Shown piece after piece: positions 1 through 7,669 of a stretch of DNA of 14,964 nucleotides (position 1 is its first letter; the number at the start of each line of letters is the position of its first letter). Under the pieces are notes generated by a model. It did not search any database. It had not been told where the DNA came from and saw only the letters and a list, made by a program, of their open reading frames with translations. This DNA is from Thermoplasmata archaeon (GTDB taxonomy: Archaea; Thermoplasmatota; Thermoplasmata; Thermoplasmatales; Thermoplasmataceae). Position numbers and translations under genes: made by a program. The stretch covers positions 1 to 14,964 of the forward strand of contig JAJZNS010000067.1 in the NCBI GenBank assembly GCA_021811635.1, given 5' to 3'.

Positions 1-28
1 TACAACGTAACGTAAAATGGTGCATTAA

Positions 29-1651
29 ATGTTCAAGAATCGAAAGGAAAGGGAAAACTTACTTGCAAAAGTGATGAACGAACCCCAGTTAATTCCAAGA
101 AGGGTCCCGGATTACATGAGAAAAGAGGGCGGAATATGGTACTGGACAGGCGCCCTGATAATGATAGCATTCATGTATGAGGTTCTCACTGGGCTATTGC
201 TTCTGTTCTTTTACCAGTCAGCAAATCCTTTCGCAAGCAGCGAGGATTTGGTAAACAGCGTGCCGTTCGGGTCAGTGCTGCTTTCAACGCACCTATATGG
301 TGCATATGTTATGATTGCACTTGTGTACCTGCATCTTCTCAGAAACTACTTCGTGGGTGCCTACAAAAAACCAAGGGAGATGCAGTGGCTGACCGGCGTA
401 CTTCTTCTGGTGCTGACCATAGGCGCAGCATTCTTCGGATATGCTATGATCGGCGACGTACTTGCCAAGGCAGCGACCTCTATAGGAAGTACCATCGCTG
501 GAGGTTTCCCGTATTTAGGCAACGTACTTATCAGTATATTTTTCGGCAATGGGACCAGCATCTCGCTGTATTCCAGGCTTTTCAGCTGGCATATAGTCAT
601 GGTGCTCCTTATAGGCACACTTTTTGCCGTACACTTTTTCCTTGCAGAATACAATACGATCATGCCAGCCAGAAAAGAAGCACATTACAGGGCACCAGCA
701 GTCGACACTGAAAAACCGGATTACAAGCCGTGGTACCCTCACAACCTCATTTTCATGACCGAATTGTTTTTCTTTGTGATCGGGGCAATAATCCTCATAC
801 CTTCCATTTTGGGGATAATGAACGATGTTCCGATAGTTTTCTCTCCTTTCCCTGCTCCTGCAAACATAGTGGCCAACACGCCGCCCTGGTTCCTTCTGTT
901 CGTATACAAGGAACTTGACTTTCACTTTGCGTCCGATCTGTTGAACCCCTTCTGGGCGACCATCATTTTCACCGGCATGCCTCTCCTGTATTTGCTTGCC
1001 ATCCCTTTCCTGGACAAGAGTGTGACACTTAGGATTTCAGACAGATGGTTTGTTGTGGCACTAGGTGTTCTTGGAATAGTATACCTGGTGGGCCTCTCTA
1101 CTTGGGCATATGTATATGGCGTAGTCTTCCCCACATCCCTTGTGCCTGATTATCAGGCAGCGATGTTCTTTTTCCTGCCTGGAGTTGCTGTTATTCTGTT
1201 CACGTACTGGGCAAAAATATCAGACAGGACCAACAGGCTGCATCTTGAACGGCCAGAGCTTTTCTTCCTGGTACTTACATTCCTAGGGCTGTTTTCAGTC
1301 ATAACTGGAATACTTGCCTACGAGTCGATCGTTGCCTACTCCAACTTTGGGGCGGCGACACTTGCAGCCAGCGTGACAATAACACTGGTTCTGGCAGTGG
1401 TTTCGGTTGCAATAGTCCTTGGAATTTTCAACCCCGGCAGGGAAAAGACGGCCAAGCCGGCGGGACATAAGGCAAGGGTTGCTTTCGCCTCACTCTTCGG
1501 AATATCGGCAGTATTCATTGCCACAGAAGTGTCTTTCATCAACCCGGTTGGGGCAGTCAACGGATCGTACTATGGAATAGGGCTTGCACTTGTACTGTTC
1601 ATCATGGCAGGGATCACCAAGCTGTACAGGGCGGAAGTGCTGGGAGAGTAA
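29..1651 (+). CDS. Cytochrome b of a quinol-oxidising bc-type complex (fused b6/subunit IV form)
   Basis: This is a membrane-embedded di-heme cytochrome b that would oxidise (mena)quinol and pass electrons to a Rieske protein. The hydrophobicity suggests about a dozen membrane helices over 540 residues. Two histidine pairs with 13 residues between partners, His88/His102 and His188/His202, match the four heme ligands in helices B and D. The Qo-site motif is PPWF at residues 285-288, in place of the common PEWY. The N- and C-terminal halves that are separate in b6/subunit IV are joined here, and about 140 residues with extra helices follow. Start: ATG at 29 has a GGTG Shine-Dalgarno core at 19-22. 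The Rieske gene is usually adjacent and may lie left of the window; in frame 1 an upstream gene could end at 13-15 (TAA), but too little is visible to call it. The family is secure; the exact complex type (for example a Sox/Cbs-like archaeal complex) is not. Confidence 0.92.
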   Translation: MFKNRKERENLLAKVMNEPQLIPRRVPDYMRKEGGIWYWTGALIMIAFMYEVLTGLLLLFFYQSANPFASSEDLVNSVPFGSVLLSTHLYGAYVMIALVYLHLLRNYFVGAYKKPREMQWLTGVLLLVLTIGAAFFGYAMIGDVLAKAATSIGSTIAGGFPYLGNVLISIFFGNGTSISLYSRLFSWHIVMVLLIGTLFAVHFFLAEYNTIMPARKEAHYRAPAVDTEKPDYKPWYPHNLIFMTELFFFVIGAIILIPSILGIMNDVPIVFSPFPAPANIVANTPPWFLLFVYKELDFHFASDLLNPFWATIIFTGMPLLYLLAIPFLDKSVTLRISDRWFVVALGVLGIVYLVGLSTWAYVYGVVFPTSLVPDYQAAMFFFLPGVAVILFTYWAKISDRTNRLHLERPELFFLVLTFLGLFSVITGILAYESIVAYSNFGAATLAASVTITLVLAVVSVAIVLGIFNPGREKTAKPAGHKARVAFASLFGISAVFIATEVSFINPVGAVNGSYYGIGLALVLFIMAGITKLYRAEVLGE

Positions 1652-1849
1652 GCTGCCGATCAAATATCATGACTTTCGAGTGACCATCAGTTGCAGGAGG
1701 CAAATATCGATTTTCGCGTGTCTGTACCTGTCATCATAATTGGTATTTGGAAGCTCTCGGGCAATTTCCTTACCGGGCAACACTTGCAATTCCTGAAGGC
1801 AAAAGCGTCGAATCTGCATGCATGTAATGTCACTTGTATTGGGCTGCTG

Positions 1850-1854
1850 TTTTT
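1850..1854 (+). terminator. Possible T-run terminator after cytochrome b
   Basis: A run of five T on the plus strand lies about 200 nt past the cytochrome b stop, in the gap before the convergent hutU gene. Archaeal termination often needs only a short U-tract. The rest of the 1652-1929 gap shows no convincing gene. A short GGGC/GCCC hairpin at 1912-1925 sits just after the hutU stop but has no U-tract on the minus strand. Confidence 0.25.
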
Positions 1855-1929
1855 ACCTTCTGAAGCGCAGTGTTAAAATCCCTGATCCAGCTTGAATGAG
1901 GCATTTCGGGAGGGCTGCGCTGCCCACCA

Positions 1930-3585
1930 TCACTTGAAATATGGTGCCTTGAACTTGACCCCCTTCTTTATCAGGTCGATAGACGAGGTATATCCCGCAT
2001 CTGCATGGCGTACTACGCCAATGCCTGAATCTGCGTTCATGACCCTCTTTATTCTCTCCTCTGCCTCCATGGTGCCATCAGCGATAAGCACGAAGCCGGC
2101 GTGGATTGAATTTCCAATGCCAGTCCCACCTCCATGATGAACCGATACCCAGGAAGCACCTGAGACCGCATTGAGCAGGGCATTCAGTATGGGCCAGTCA
2201 GCAATCGCATCACTCCCGTCCTTCATCTTCTCCGTCTCCCTGAAAGGCGACGCGACTGAACCAGTGTCATGATGATCTCTGCCTATTGCGACTGGGGCCG
2301 ACACGTCACCATCCCGTACCAGGGTATTTATGATCAGCCCTATCTTTTCCCTCTCGCCGTATGATGCATAACATATCCTTGCGGGTAGTCCCTGGAATTT
2401 TATGCTGTCCTTCGCCAGCTTAATCCACTTCACCAGGTGCGGATTGCCCACCATCTGGGTTGAAATTTCATCATCAATCCGGTATATATCCTCCGGCTTA
2501 CCTGACAGGGCAACCCATCTGAACGGCCCGGATCCCACGGCGAACAGGTCCCTTATGTACTCTGGGACGTACCCGGGAATGTCAAAAGCGTTAGGCAGAC
2601 CACCCTCAAGCGCCCTTGTCCTGAAATTGTTGCCATAGTCGAAAACTATGCTGCCTGCACTCTTGAAGGCTAGAATGGCCTTTGCCTCCCTGACTATTGA
2701 ACTGTATACTGCCGTCCTGTACGACTTGATATCTCTCCTCCTGAACGAAACAGCCTCCTCCACTGAATATCCTTCTGGAATATACCCGAGGTCCAGGTCA
2801 TGGGCAGCAGTTTGGTCTGAAACTATGTCCGGCCTGATCCCTCTGGACAGAAGTTCCGGGTATACCGTGGCAGCATTCCCAAGCAATCCTACAGATACCG
2901 GCTTGCCTCCTGATTTAGATTTCTCTATAATTTCAAGGGCCCTGTCTATGCTGTCTGTCCATGTGTCGAGATATTTTCCCGCGATCCTTCTTTCTATTTT
3001 TTTCTGATCTACCTCGACAATCAGGCAGCTTGCACCATTCATCTTTGCTGCCAGTGGCTGTGCCCCACCCATCTCACCCAGGCCGGAAGAAAGGAAAAGC
3101 CTGCCATCAAGAGAATCACCCATGAATTCTTTTCTTGCTATTGCGCTGAGCGTTTCATAAGTTCCCTGGATGATACCCTGGGTACCTATGTATATCCAGC
3201 TTCCTGCGGTCATCTGGCCGTACATGGTGAGGCCCCTCTTTTCAAGGTCCCAGAAATATTCGTCGGTTGCCCATCGGGGGACAATCTGGGCATTTGAAAT
3301 AAGCACTCGGGGGCTTTCTGGTGTGGTCCGGAATATCCCCACCGGTTTCCCTGACTGAATGAGGAGGGTCTCGTCGTTTTCAAGCTCCTTCAGTGCATCG
3401 ATGATCTTGAAGAGAGCTTCGGGGTTCCTTGCTGCTTTCCCTTTTCCGCCATACACTATGAGGTTCTGAGGGTCCTTTGCAACCGCAGGGTCAAGATTGT
3501 TAAGAAGAAGCCTGAGAGCAGCCTCCTGCCTCCACCCCTTGGTATTTAACCTGTTCCCGGTGGGAGCCTTGGGAATGTTAATCAT
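1930..3585 (-). CDS. hutU: Urocanate hydratase (urocanase, EC 4.2.1.49)
   Basis: This cytosolic enzyme adds water to urocanate to give imidazolone propionate, the second step of histidine breakdown, using tightly bound NAD+ as an electrophile. At 551 residues it has the usual family length. The dinucleotide-binding motif [12 protein letters not shown] is at 168-179. The conserved VSDQTAAHD block is near 255-263 and the active-site cysteine is Cys405 in [25 protein letters not shown] (434-447) and the C-terminal [15 protein letters not shown] block follow. The N-terminal [18 protein letters not shown] supports the ATG at 3585. Upstream is purA, 57 nt away on the same strand. A TATA-like element (3606-3619) and a GGTGAT Shine-Dalgarno-like site near 3598-3603 both lie in the gap, so it may have its own promoter. 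None of the other hut genes (hutH, hutI, hutG) is in the window. Confidence 0.96.
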   Translation of the reverse strand: MINIPKAPTGNRLNTKGWRQEAALRLLLNNLDPAVAKDPQNLIVYGGKGKAARNPEALFKIIDALKELENDETLLIQSGKPVGIFRTTPESPRVLISNAQIVPRWATDEYFWDLEKRGLTMYGQMTAGSWIYIGTQGIIQGTYETLSAIARKEFMGDSLDGRLFLSSGLGEMGGAQPLAAKMNGASCLIVEVDQKKIERRIAGKYLDTWTDSIDRALEIIEKSKSGGKPVSVGLLGNAATVYPELLSRGIRPDIVSDQTAAHDLDLGYIPEGYSVEEAVSFRRRDIKSYRTAVYSSIVREAKAILAFKSAGSIVFDYGNNFRTRALEGGLPNAFDIPGYVPEYIRDLFAVGSGPFRWVALSGKPEDIYRIDDEISTQMVGNPHLVKWIKLAKDSIKFQGLPARICYASYGEREKIGLIINTLVRDGDVSAPVAIGRDHHDTGSVASPFRETEKMKDGSDAIADWPILNALLNAVSGASWVSVHHGGGTGIGNSIHAGFVLIADGTMEAEERIKRVMNADSGIGVVRHADAGYTSSIDLIKKGVKFKAPYFK

Positions 3586-3605
3586 GGGTAAGAATCACCG
3601 CGATC

Positions 3606-3619
3606 TACATATTATTTGG
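3606..3619 (-). promoter_or_regulatory. TATA-like element upstream of hutU
   Basis: On the minus strand the AT-rich stretch reads CCAAATAATATGTA, centred about 27 nt before the hutU ATG. This is the spacing of an archaeal TATA box driving a leaderless transcript. A GGTGAT site lies between it and the ATG, so readthrough from purA with Shine-Dalgarno initiation is an alternative. Confidence 0.4.
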
Positions 3620-3642
3620 CTGTACAATCCCGGGACACGCTT

Positions 3643-4926
3643 TCAGTTTCCAGTCACTGATGACCTGTTTATGGTGAGATTCCTCTTGCTGCCGACTGAT
3701 ACAATATTGATCTTCCTTCCCACATTTTTCTCAATGAAATCTATGTACCTAGCCAGATTCTCAGGAAGCGCATTGAAGCCATGCCTGGTGATATCAGCCA
3801 GCTTATCATTGTCCAGCTTCCCCCATCCCTGAAATTCCTGGAACTCAAGGTTTTTATCTGAAGGAGAGAACTCCTCATCAGGGTTGCCGTATCCGGTCAC
3901 CACACGAATGGTATCGAATATGCCAAGTGTATCGACCCTGGTCAGGGCAAGATAATCGACGTCGTTCAGCCGGATCGCGTAATTCAGAAGCTTGAGATCA
4001 AGCCATCCAACCCGTCTCGGCCTGCCTGTCGTGGTCCCATACTCATTTCCCTCGGTTCTCAGGCGATCTGCTTCGCTGCCCAGAATCTCTGTTGGAAAGA
4101 TTCCGGAACCAACCTTTGACATGTAAGCTTTCACGACCCCGATGACATTCTTTATCCTCCTGAATGAGAATCCTGCCCCTGACGAAATAGCCCCCGCAAT
4201 AGTGTTTGAGGAGGTGACGTACGGGTACATCCCGTGATCTATATCCAGGAGAGTGCCGTGCGATCCCTCAAAGAGCAATTCCAGCCCGTCGTTATCAAAC
4301 TCATGAAGCTTTCTTGCCGTATTGCACAGAAATGGTTTCAAGCCGTTCCCGAGTTCATGCAGCCCGCTTACCATGGAGTCCAGCCCCTTCTTTTCGGCGT
4401 AAGGGGTGCCGGAGAGCAGCTTTCCTTTCATGGCGAGTATCACCTTCAGTTTTTCAGTCATGTCCGTAACCGATCCAAGCTCCTCCATTCTGATTCCTGT
4501 CCTGGCATACTTGTCCTCATAGGCAGGGCCTATTCCCTGTGCCGTGGTCCCAATTTTCAGAGACCCGCGGACATTCTCCTCCTCCACATCCAGCAGCTTA
4601 TGCATCGGTGTCACCACATGCGCATCCCTGCTTACATGTATCTGCACGTCATGATTGTATTCCTTTATTGATCTGATCTCTTCCGTAAGAATTGCCGGAT
4701 CGATGGCCATCCCGTTTCCAAGCACTACATGCTTAGCGCTCAGGCTGCCGGACGACACCAGGTGGAACTTGAAAGTCCGGTCGTCGGTGACCACGGTGTG
4801 TCCTGCGTTTGACCCGCCGTTGTACTTGGCAACGACATCAAACGATCCAGACAGGTAATCAACAATTTTTCCCTTCCCCTCGTCCCCAAATTGCAGCCCA
4901 ACCACAACAGAGTTGTTTCTTCCCAT
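3643..4926 (-). CDS. purA: Adenylosuccinate synthetase (EC 6.3.4.4)
   Basis: The enzyme joins IMP and aspartate with GTP hydrolysis to make adenylosuccinate, the committed step to AMP. It has 427 residues, a normal length. The N-terminal GTP loop reads GLQFGDEGKGK at 10-20, with the catalytic Asp15, and Phe13 in place of the usual Trp. NGGSNAGHTVV follows, with the catalytic His43. GTTAQGIGPAYEDK, TTTGRPRRVGWLDL and a TRVDTLG guanine-recognition block (in place of TKLDVLD) are all present. Start: ATG at 4926 has AGGTGG immediately upstream (4931-4936 on the plus strand), a good Shine-Dalgarno site. It is divergent from icd across 179 nt and is followed by hutU on the same strand. Confidence 0.97.
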   Translation of the reverse strand: MGRNNSVVVGLQFGDEGKGKIVDYLSGSFDVVAKYNGGSNAGHTVVTDDRTFKFHLVSSGSLSAKHVVLGNGMAIDPAILTEEIRSIKEYNHDVQIHVSRDAHVVTPMHKLLDVEEENVRGSLKIGTTAQGIGPAYEDKYARTGIRMEELGSVTDMTEKLKVILAMKGKLLSGTPYAEKKGLDSMVSGLHELGNGLKPFLCNTARKLHEFDNDGLELLFEGSHGTLLDIDHGMYPYVTSSNTIAGAISSGAGFSFRRIKNVIGVVKAYMSKVGSGIFPTEILGSEADRLRTEGNEYGTTTGRPRRVGWLDLKLLNYAIRLNDVDYLALTRVDTLGIFDTIRVVTGYGNPDEEFSPSDKNLEFQEFQGWGKLDNDKLADITRHGFNALPENLARYIDFIEKNVGRKINIVSVGSKRNLTINRSSVTGN

Positions 4927-4960
4927 AAATCCACCTGACTGTCTGGAGTAATTACCGTGA

Positions 4961-4976
4961 GCTAATTAATATCACC
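4961..4976 (-). promoter_or_regulatory. purA: Probable purA promoter (TATA-like box)
   Basis: The minus strand reads GGTGATATTAATTAGC. Its AT-rich core is centred about 41 nt before the purA ATG, which would place transcription start roughly 15 nt upstream of the ATG and keep the AGGTGG ribosome site inside the leader. Confidence 0.45.
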
Positions 4977-5033
4977 ACCGATCCGTTTATCCGATTGGTC
5001 TGGCACGCAATTTCCATCCGGGAGCGGGTTCGA

Positions 5034-5043
5034 AATCATGATT
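5034..5043. promoter_or_regulatory. Perfect 10-bp palindrome in the purA/icd divergent region
   Basis: AATCATGATT is a perfect inverted repeat about 30 bp upstream of the icd TATA-like box, in the shared purA/icd intergenic space. It could be an operator half-way between the divergent promoters. A 10-bp palindrome also occurs by chance, and no second copy was seen. Confidence 0.2.
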
Positions 5044-5069
5044 AAAGGGACTGCAAATCAGGCTCTGAA

Positions 5070-5078
5070 TTAATATAA
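5070..5078 (+). promoter_or_regulatory. icd: Probable icd promoter (TATA-like box)
   Basis: The stretch TTAATATAA is centred about 32 nt before the icd ATG, predicting transcription start only a few nucleotides upstream of the start codon. AGGA at 5097-5100 could act as a Shine-Dalgarno core only if the leader is slightly longer. Confidence 0.5.
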
Positions 5079-5105
5079 GGTCTAGACGATCTCCCTAGGA
5101 AGTCA

Positions 5106-6323
5106 ATGGCATTCATAGAAATAGATTCAAACTCAAAGATGAAGGTCCCAGACAATCCCACAATAGGATTGATTGAAGGCGATGGCATAGGTCCTGATAT
5201 ATCGAAGACTGCCGTGAGAGTACTGAACTCAGCAATCGAAATGGCTTATACGGGCAAGGTATCCATCGAGTGGCAGAAAATCGTGGCCGGAGATGAGGCG
5301 TTCGAAACCACCGGTAAGCATCTGCCTCAGGAATCCTTAGATTTACTGAAGAAATGTATAATCTCGATAAAGGGGCCCCTGACAACGCCAATAGGGGAAG
5401 GGTTCAGGAGCCTGAACGTGACCATGAGGCAATATTTCGATCTGTATGCAAATGTCAGGCCCGTCAGGTATTTCCCGGGAGTACCCTCGCCCGTGAAGGA
5501 ACCGGAAAAGGTCAATATGGTGATTTTCAGGGAAAACACGGAAGATCTTTATGCAGGCATAGAGTGGAGGTATAATTCTGATGAGGCGAAGAGGTTAAGA
5601 TGGTACCTCGGCGAAAATTTCGGGGTAAAGTTGCCGGATGACGCAGGGATCGGTATAAAGCCAATAAGCAAGTTCAAGTCTACAAGGCTGGTCAGAAAAG
5701 CCATTCAGTACGCAATACAGGAACACAGGAAAAGCGTCACCCTTGTGCACAAGGGAAATATCATGAAGTATACCGAGGGTGCTTTCAAGGAGTGGGGCTA
5801 CGAGGTGGCAAAGGAAGAGTTCAGGGACTACACTGTAACGGAGGATGAATACAATGCCTCTCCTGGGACAGCTTCATGGAAAGTGGTGATCAAGGACAGG
5901 ATAACCGATAACATGTTCCAGCAGGTGCTTACCAGAACCTCTGACTATGACGTGATAGCCACTACAAACCTCAACGGCGATTACCTTTCAGATGCAATTG
6001 CAGCGCAGGTTGGAGGCCTAGGGATAGCACCAGGCGCCAACATCGGCGATGTGTACGCCATTTTTGAGGCTGTCCACGGGACAGCACCGAAATACGCCGG
6101 CATGGACATCGCGAATCCCACTTCGCTGATACTTTCCGGATCAATGATGCTGAGGCACATCGGCTGGACTGAAGCCTCCGATATCATAGAGTCCGCCGTG
6201 GCTGAATGCTACAGGGAACAGAAGGTGACGCAGGATCTTGCCAGGATACTGAATGTCAAGTCCCTGAAATGTTCTGAATTTGGAGAGGAAGTGATCAAGA
6301 GGATGAAGAATCCCTCTTCGTGA
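5106..6323 (+). CDS. icd: Isocitrate dehydrogenase, probably NADP-dependent (EC 1.1.1.42)
   Basis: This enzyme oxidatively decarboxylates isocitrate to 2-oxoglutarate in the citrate cycle. It has 405 residues and is close to the bacterial NADP-IDH type throughout. The isocitrate-binding segment RSLNVTMRQ has Ser102, Asn104 and Arg108. Tyr149 (ENTEDLYAGIEW) and Lys216 (VHKGNIMKYTEG) are the catalytic pair. Asp292 and Asp296 (NGDYLSDAIAAQVGG) bind the metal. Cofactor residues: Lys329-Tyr330 after HGTAP match the E. coli NADP-binding Lys344-Tyr345, and Arg380 matches Arg395. The position of E. coli Tyr391 is Gln376 here. The start ATG at 5106 is supported by the promoter spacing. It ends 8 nt before the end of the convergent ALDH-like gene. 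Cofactor choice is inference. Confidence 0.96.
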   Translation: MAFIEIDSNSKMKVPDNPTIGLIEGDGIGPDISKTAVRVLNSAIEMAYTGKVSIEWQKIVAGDEAFETTGKHLPQESLDLLKKCIISIKGPLTTPIGEGFRSLNVTMRQYFDLYANVRPVRYFPGVPSPVKEPEKVNMVIFRENTEDLYAGIEWRYNSDEAKRLRWYLGENFGVKLPDDAGIGIKPISKFKSTRLVRKAIQYAIQEHRKSVTLVHKGNIMKYTEGAFKEWGYEVAKEEFRDYTVTEDEYNASPGTASWKVVIKDRITDNMFQQVLTRTSDYDVIATTNLNGDYLSDAIAAQVGGLGIAPGANIGDVYAIFEAVHGTAPKYAGMDIANPTSLILSGSMMLRHIGWTEASDIIESAVAECYREQKVTQDLARILNVKSLKCSEFGEEVIKRMKNPSS

Positions 6324-6331
6324 AATGGGTT

Positions 6332-7669
6332 TCAATTCTCATAAAATACCCTCCTGAATGGGGTTCGGGTGCCAATTATCCTGCGCATTATGTCGGACAT
6401 TCTCGTCAGGTCAGCGCCTGCCGATAATGCCGAGTCGATTGCCTCAGCAGGGAACGTGTTAAAGAAAATATAACCTGCTTTCAATCTCTCCGAGAGCAGC
6501 TTTGCATAGTGGATGTCTGAAAAGAAAGCCGAAATAGATGACAGGTTCCCAAGGCCGTTCAGGAGCTCGACGGATTCGTTCACCGATGAGACTTCAGCAA
6601 TTATGAGGTATTTTCCGCTTTTCTCGAAGATGCCAGGAAGAGGGATGGAATGGGATCTTAGCAGGGAAGGCAATAAGTGTCTGTCAGAGACAGTTTCCCC
6701 CCGGTAGACGTATTCATTTCCAGAGGATACGTAGCGGTCAAGCTCGCTCATGGCAACTTCAGCCTGCGCCTTATCTGAAAACGCAAACAAATCTGAACCC
6801 GGAATGGAAGGATCTTTTGTTTTCAGCTTATGTATCTTCTCGGTTAGCTGATTCTGTATGTACCTGGTCTGTTCCGGGTGCACCAGAAGGTACTTTATGT
6901 CATCGAATGAGGAATCATTCATAAACGAACCGCTGAATACGGCATCCACCGCATGATCAGGGTCTGCATCCTTCCAGACAAGCGATGCCGAGGCCGTTCT
7001 CTCAAAGACAAGGCGATCGCACACTTGTGCAATCTGTGTGAAGGTTCCCCTGGACTCAGCCTTTCGGCCGAAATGGATCACCCGGTCAACGTTTTCCGTT
7101 GGAACATTCTTGATGCAGGCAGGATTGAGCGCAGCAAAGGGCAGCAGTTTGAACTTCCCGTCCATTTCACAGGTACCGATCAGTTCTCCTATGGTGGAGA
7201 ATGTCAGAGGTGAAGTTCCGGATCCGGCAACGATTCCCCTACGGCTTTCAACAATGGAAGCGCCTAACGCGATGGCGAGGTCCTCCACAGGGGAGTCTAT
7301 GGAACTGAAGGCAATTTGCATGTTCGCATTCTCCGGGATCAGGAAAGACTGATGAAGTTGCCCGATTCCATGCGGAGATATGCCCCCGTCATGGAACGTG
7401 CCCAGCGAACGTAGAAAAGCTATAGATCTGGATATTTCCGCAGAAGCCTGCAGAATAGGCTTTCCAGACTCTGAAGAGTAGGTCCTTGAGAGATCTGCGC
7501 TGCGTGCCTCCATGAGATCAGCAAGCGCCTGCACATCCCATGCTGCCGCCGGGTCAGAAGAAGAACTCTCCCATCCTGCAATATCTTTCCTGATCTGCCT
7601 TGCTGAAGGCTCTGGAATTTCCCTTATAATTTTACCCGAATGCCTGTCCCTGATCTCCGTTTGCACCAC
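6332..7669 (-). CDS. Degenerate aldehyde dehydrogenase homologue, probable pseudoenzyme
   Basis: The 445 residues follow the aldehyde dehydrogenase superfamily fold from end to end, with no frameshift, but the catalytic motifs are gone. Recognisable pieces are the N-terminal HSGKIIREIPEPSA, SESGKPILQASAEI (66-79), and FERTASASLVWKDADPDHAV (222-241), which aligns with the usual ELGG...DADLD block and keeps Glu223. The catalytic GQxC segment is replaced by NDSSFDD (251-257), with Asp at about the cysteine position. The PWNFP motif is missing (residues 120-130), the GSxxxG cofactor loop is altered (FGRKAESRG) and the C-terminal PFGG motif is absent. Aldehyde oxidation is therefore unlikely; a structural, regulatory or new role is inference. 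The start is GTG at 7669 or the adjacent GTG at 7666. It directly abuts the TAG stop of the MqnD-like gene, in the same frame, so the two genes are almost certainly cotranscribed and translationally coupled. Confidence 0.82.
   Translation of the reverse strand: MVQTEIRDRHSGKIIREIPEPSARQIRKDIAGWESSSSDPAAAWDVQALADLMEARSADLSRTYSSESGKPILQASAEISRSIAFLRSLGTFHDGGISPHGIGQLHQSFLIPENANMQIAFSSIDSPVEDLAIALGASIVESRRGIVAGSGTSPLTFSTIGELIGTCEMDGKFKLLPFAALNPACIKNVPTENVDRVIHFGRKAESRGTFTQIAQVCDRLVFERTASASLVWKDADPDHAVDAVFSGSFMNDSSFDDIKYLLVHPEQTRYIQNQLTEKIHKLKTKDPSIPGSDLFAFSDKAQAEVAMSELDRYVSSGNEYVYRGETVSDRHLLPSLLRSHSIPLPGIFEKSGKYLIIAEVSSVNESVELLNGLGNLSSISAFFSDIHYAKLLSERLKAGYIFFNTFPAEAIDSALSAGADLTRMSDIMRRIIGTRTPFRRVFYEN

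Noticed and set aside
1..28. End of an upstream gene (a frame-1 stop at 13-15), perhaps a Rieske protein.
   Set aside because: Only four codons are visible, too few to identify a gene.
1691..1876. Open frame of 61 codons after cytochrome b.
   Set aside because: No recognisable motif, no convincing promoter or ribosome site, and it lies in a convergent intergenic gap.
1912..1925. GGGC/GCCC hairpin just after the hutU stop as an intrinsic terminator.
   Set aside because: Only four base pairs, and no U-tract follows on the minus strand.
5024..5040. GCGGGTTCGAAATC resembles a tRNA T-arm.
   Set aside because: The 3' side does not pair with the 5' stem, and no acceptor, D or anticodon arms are visible on either strand.
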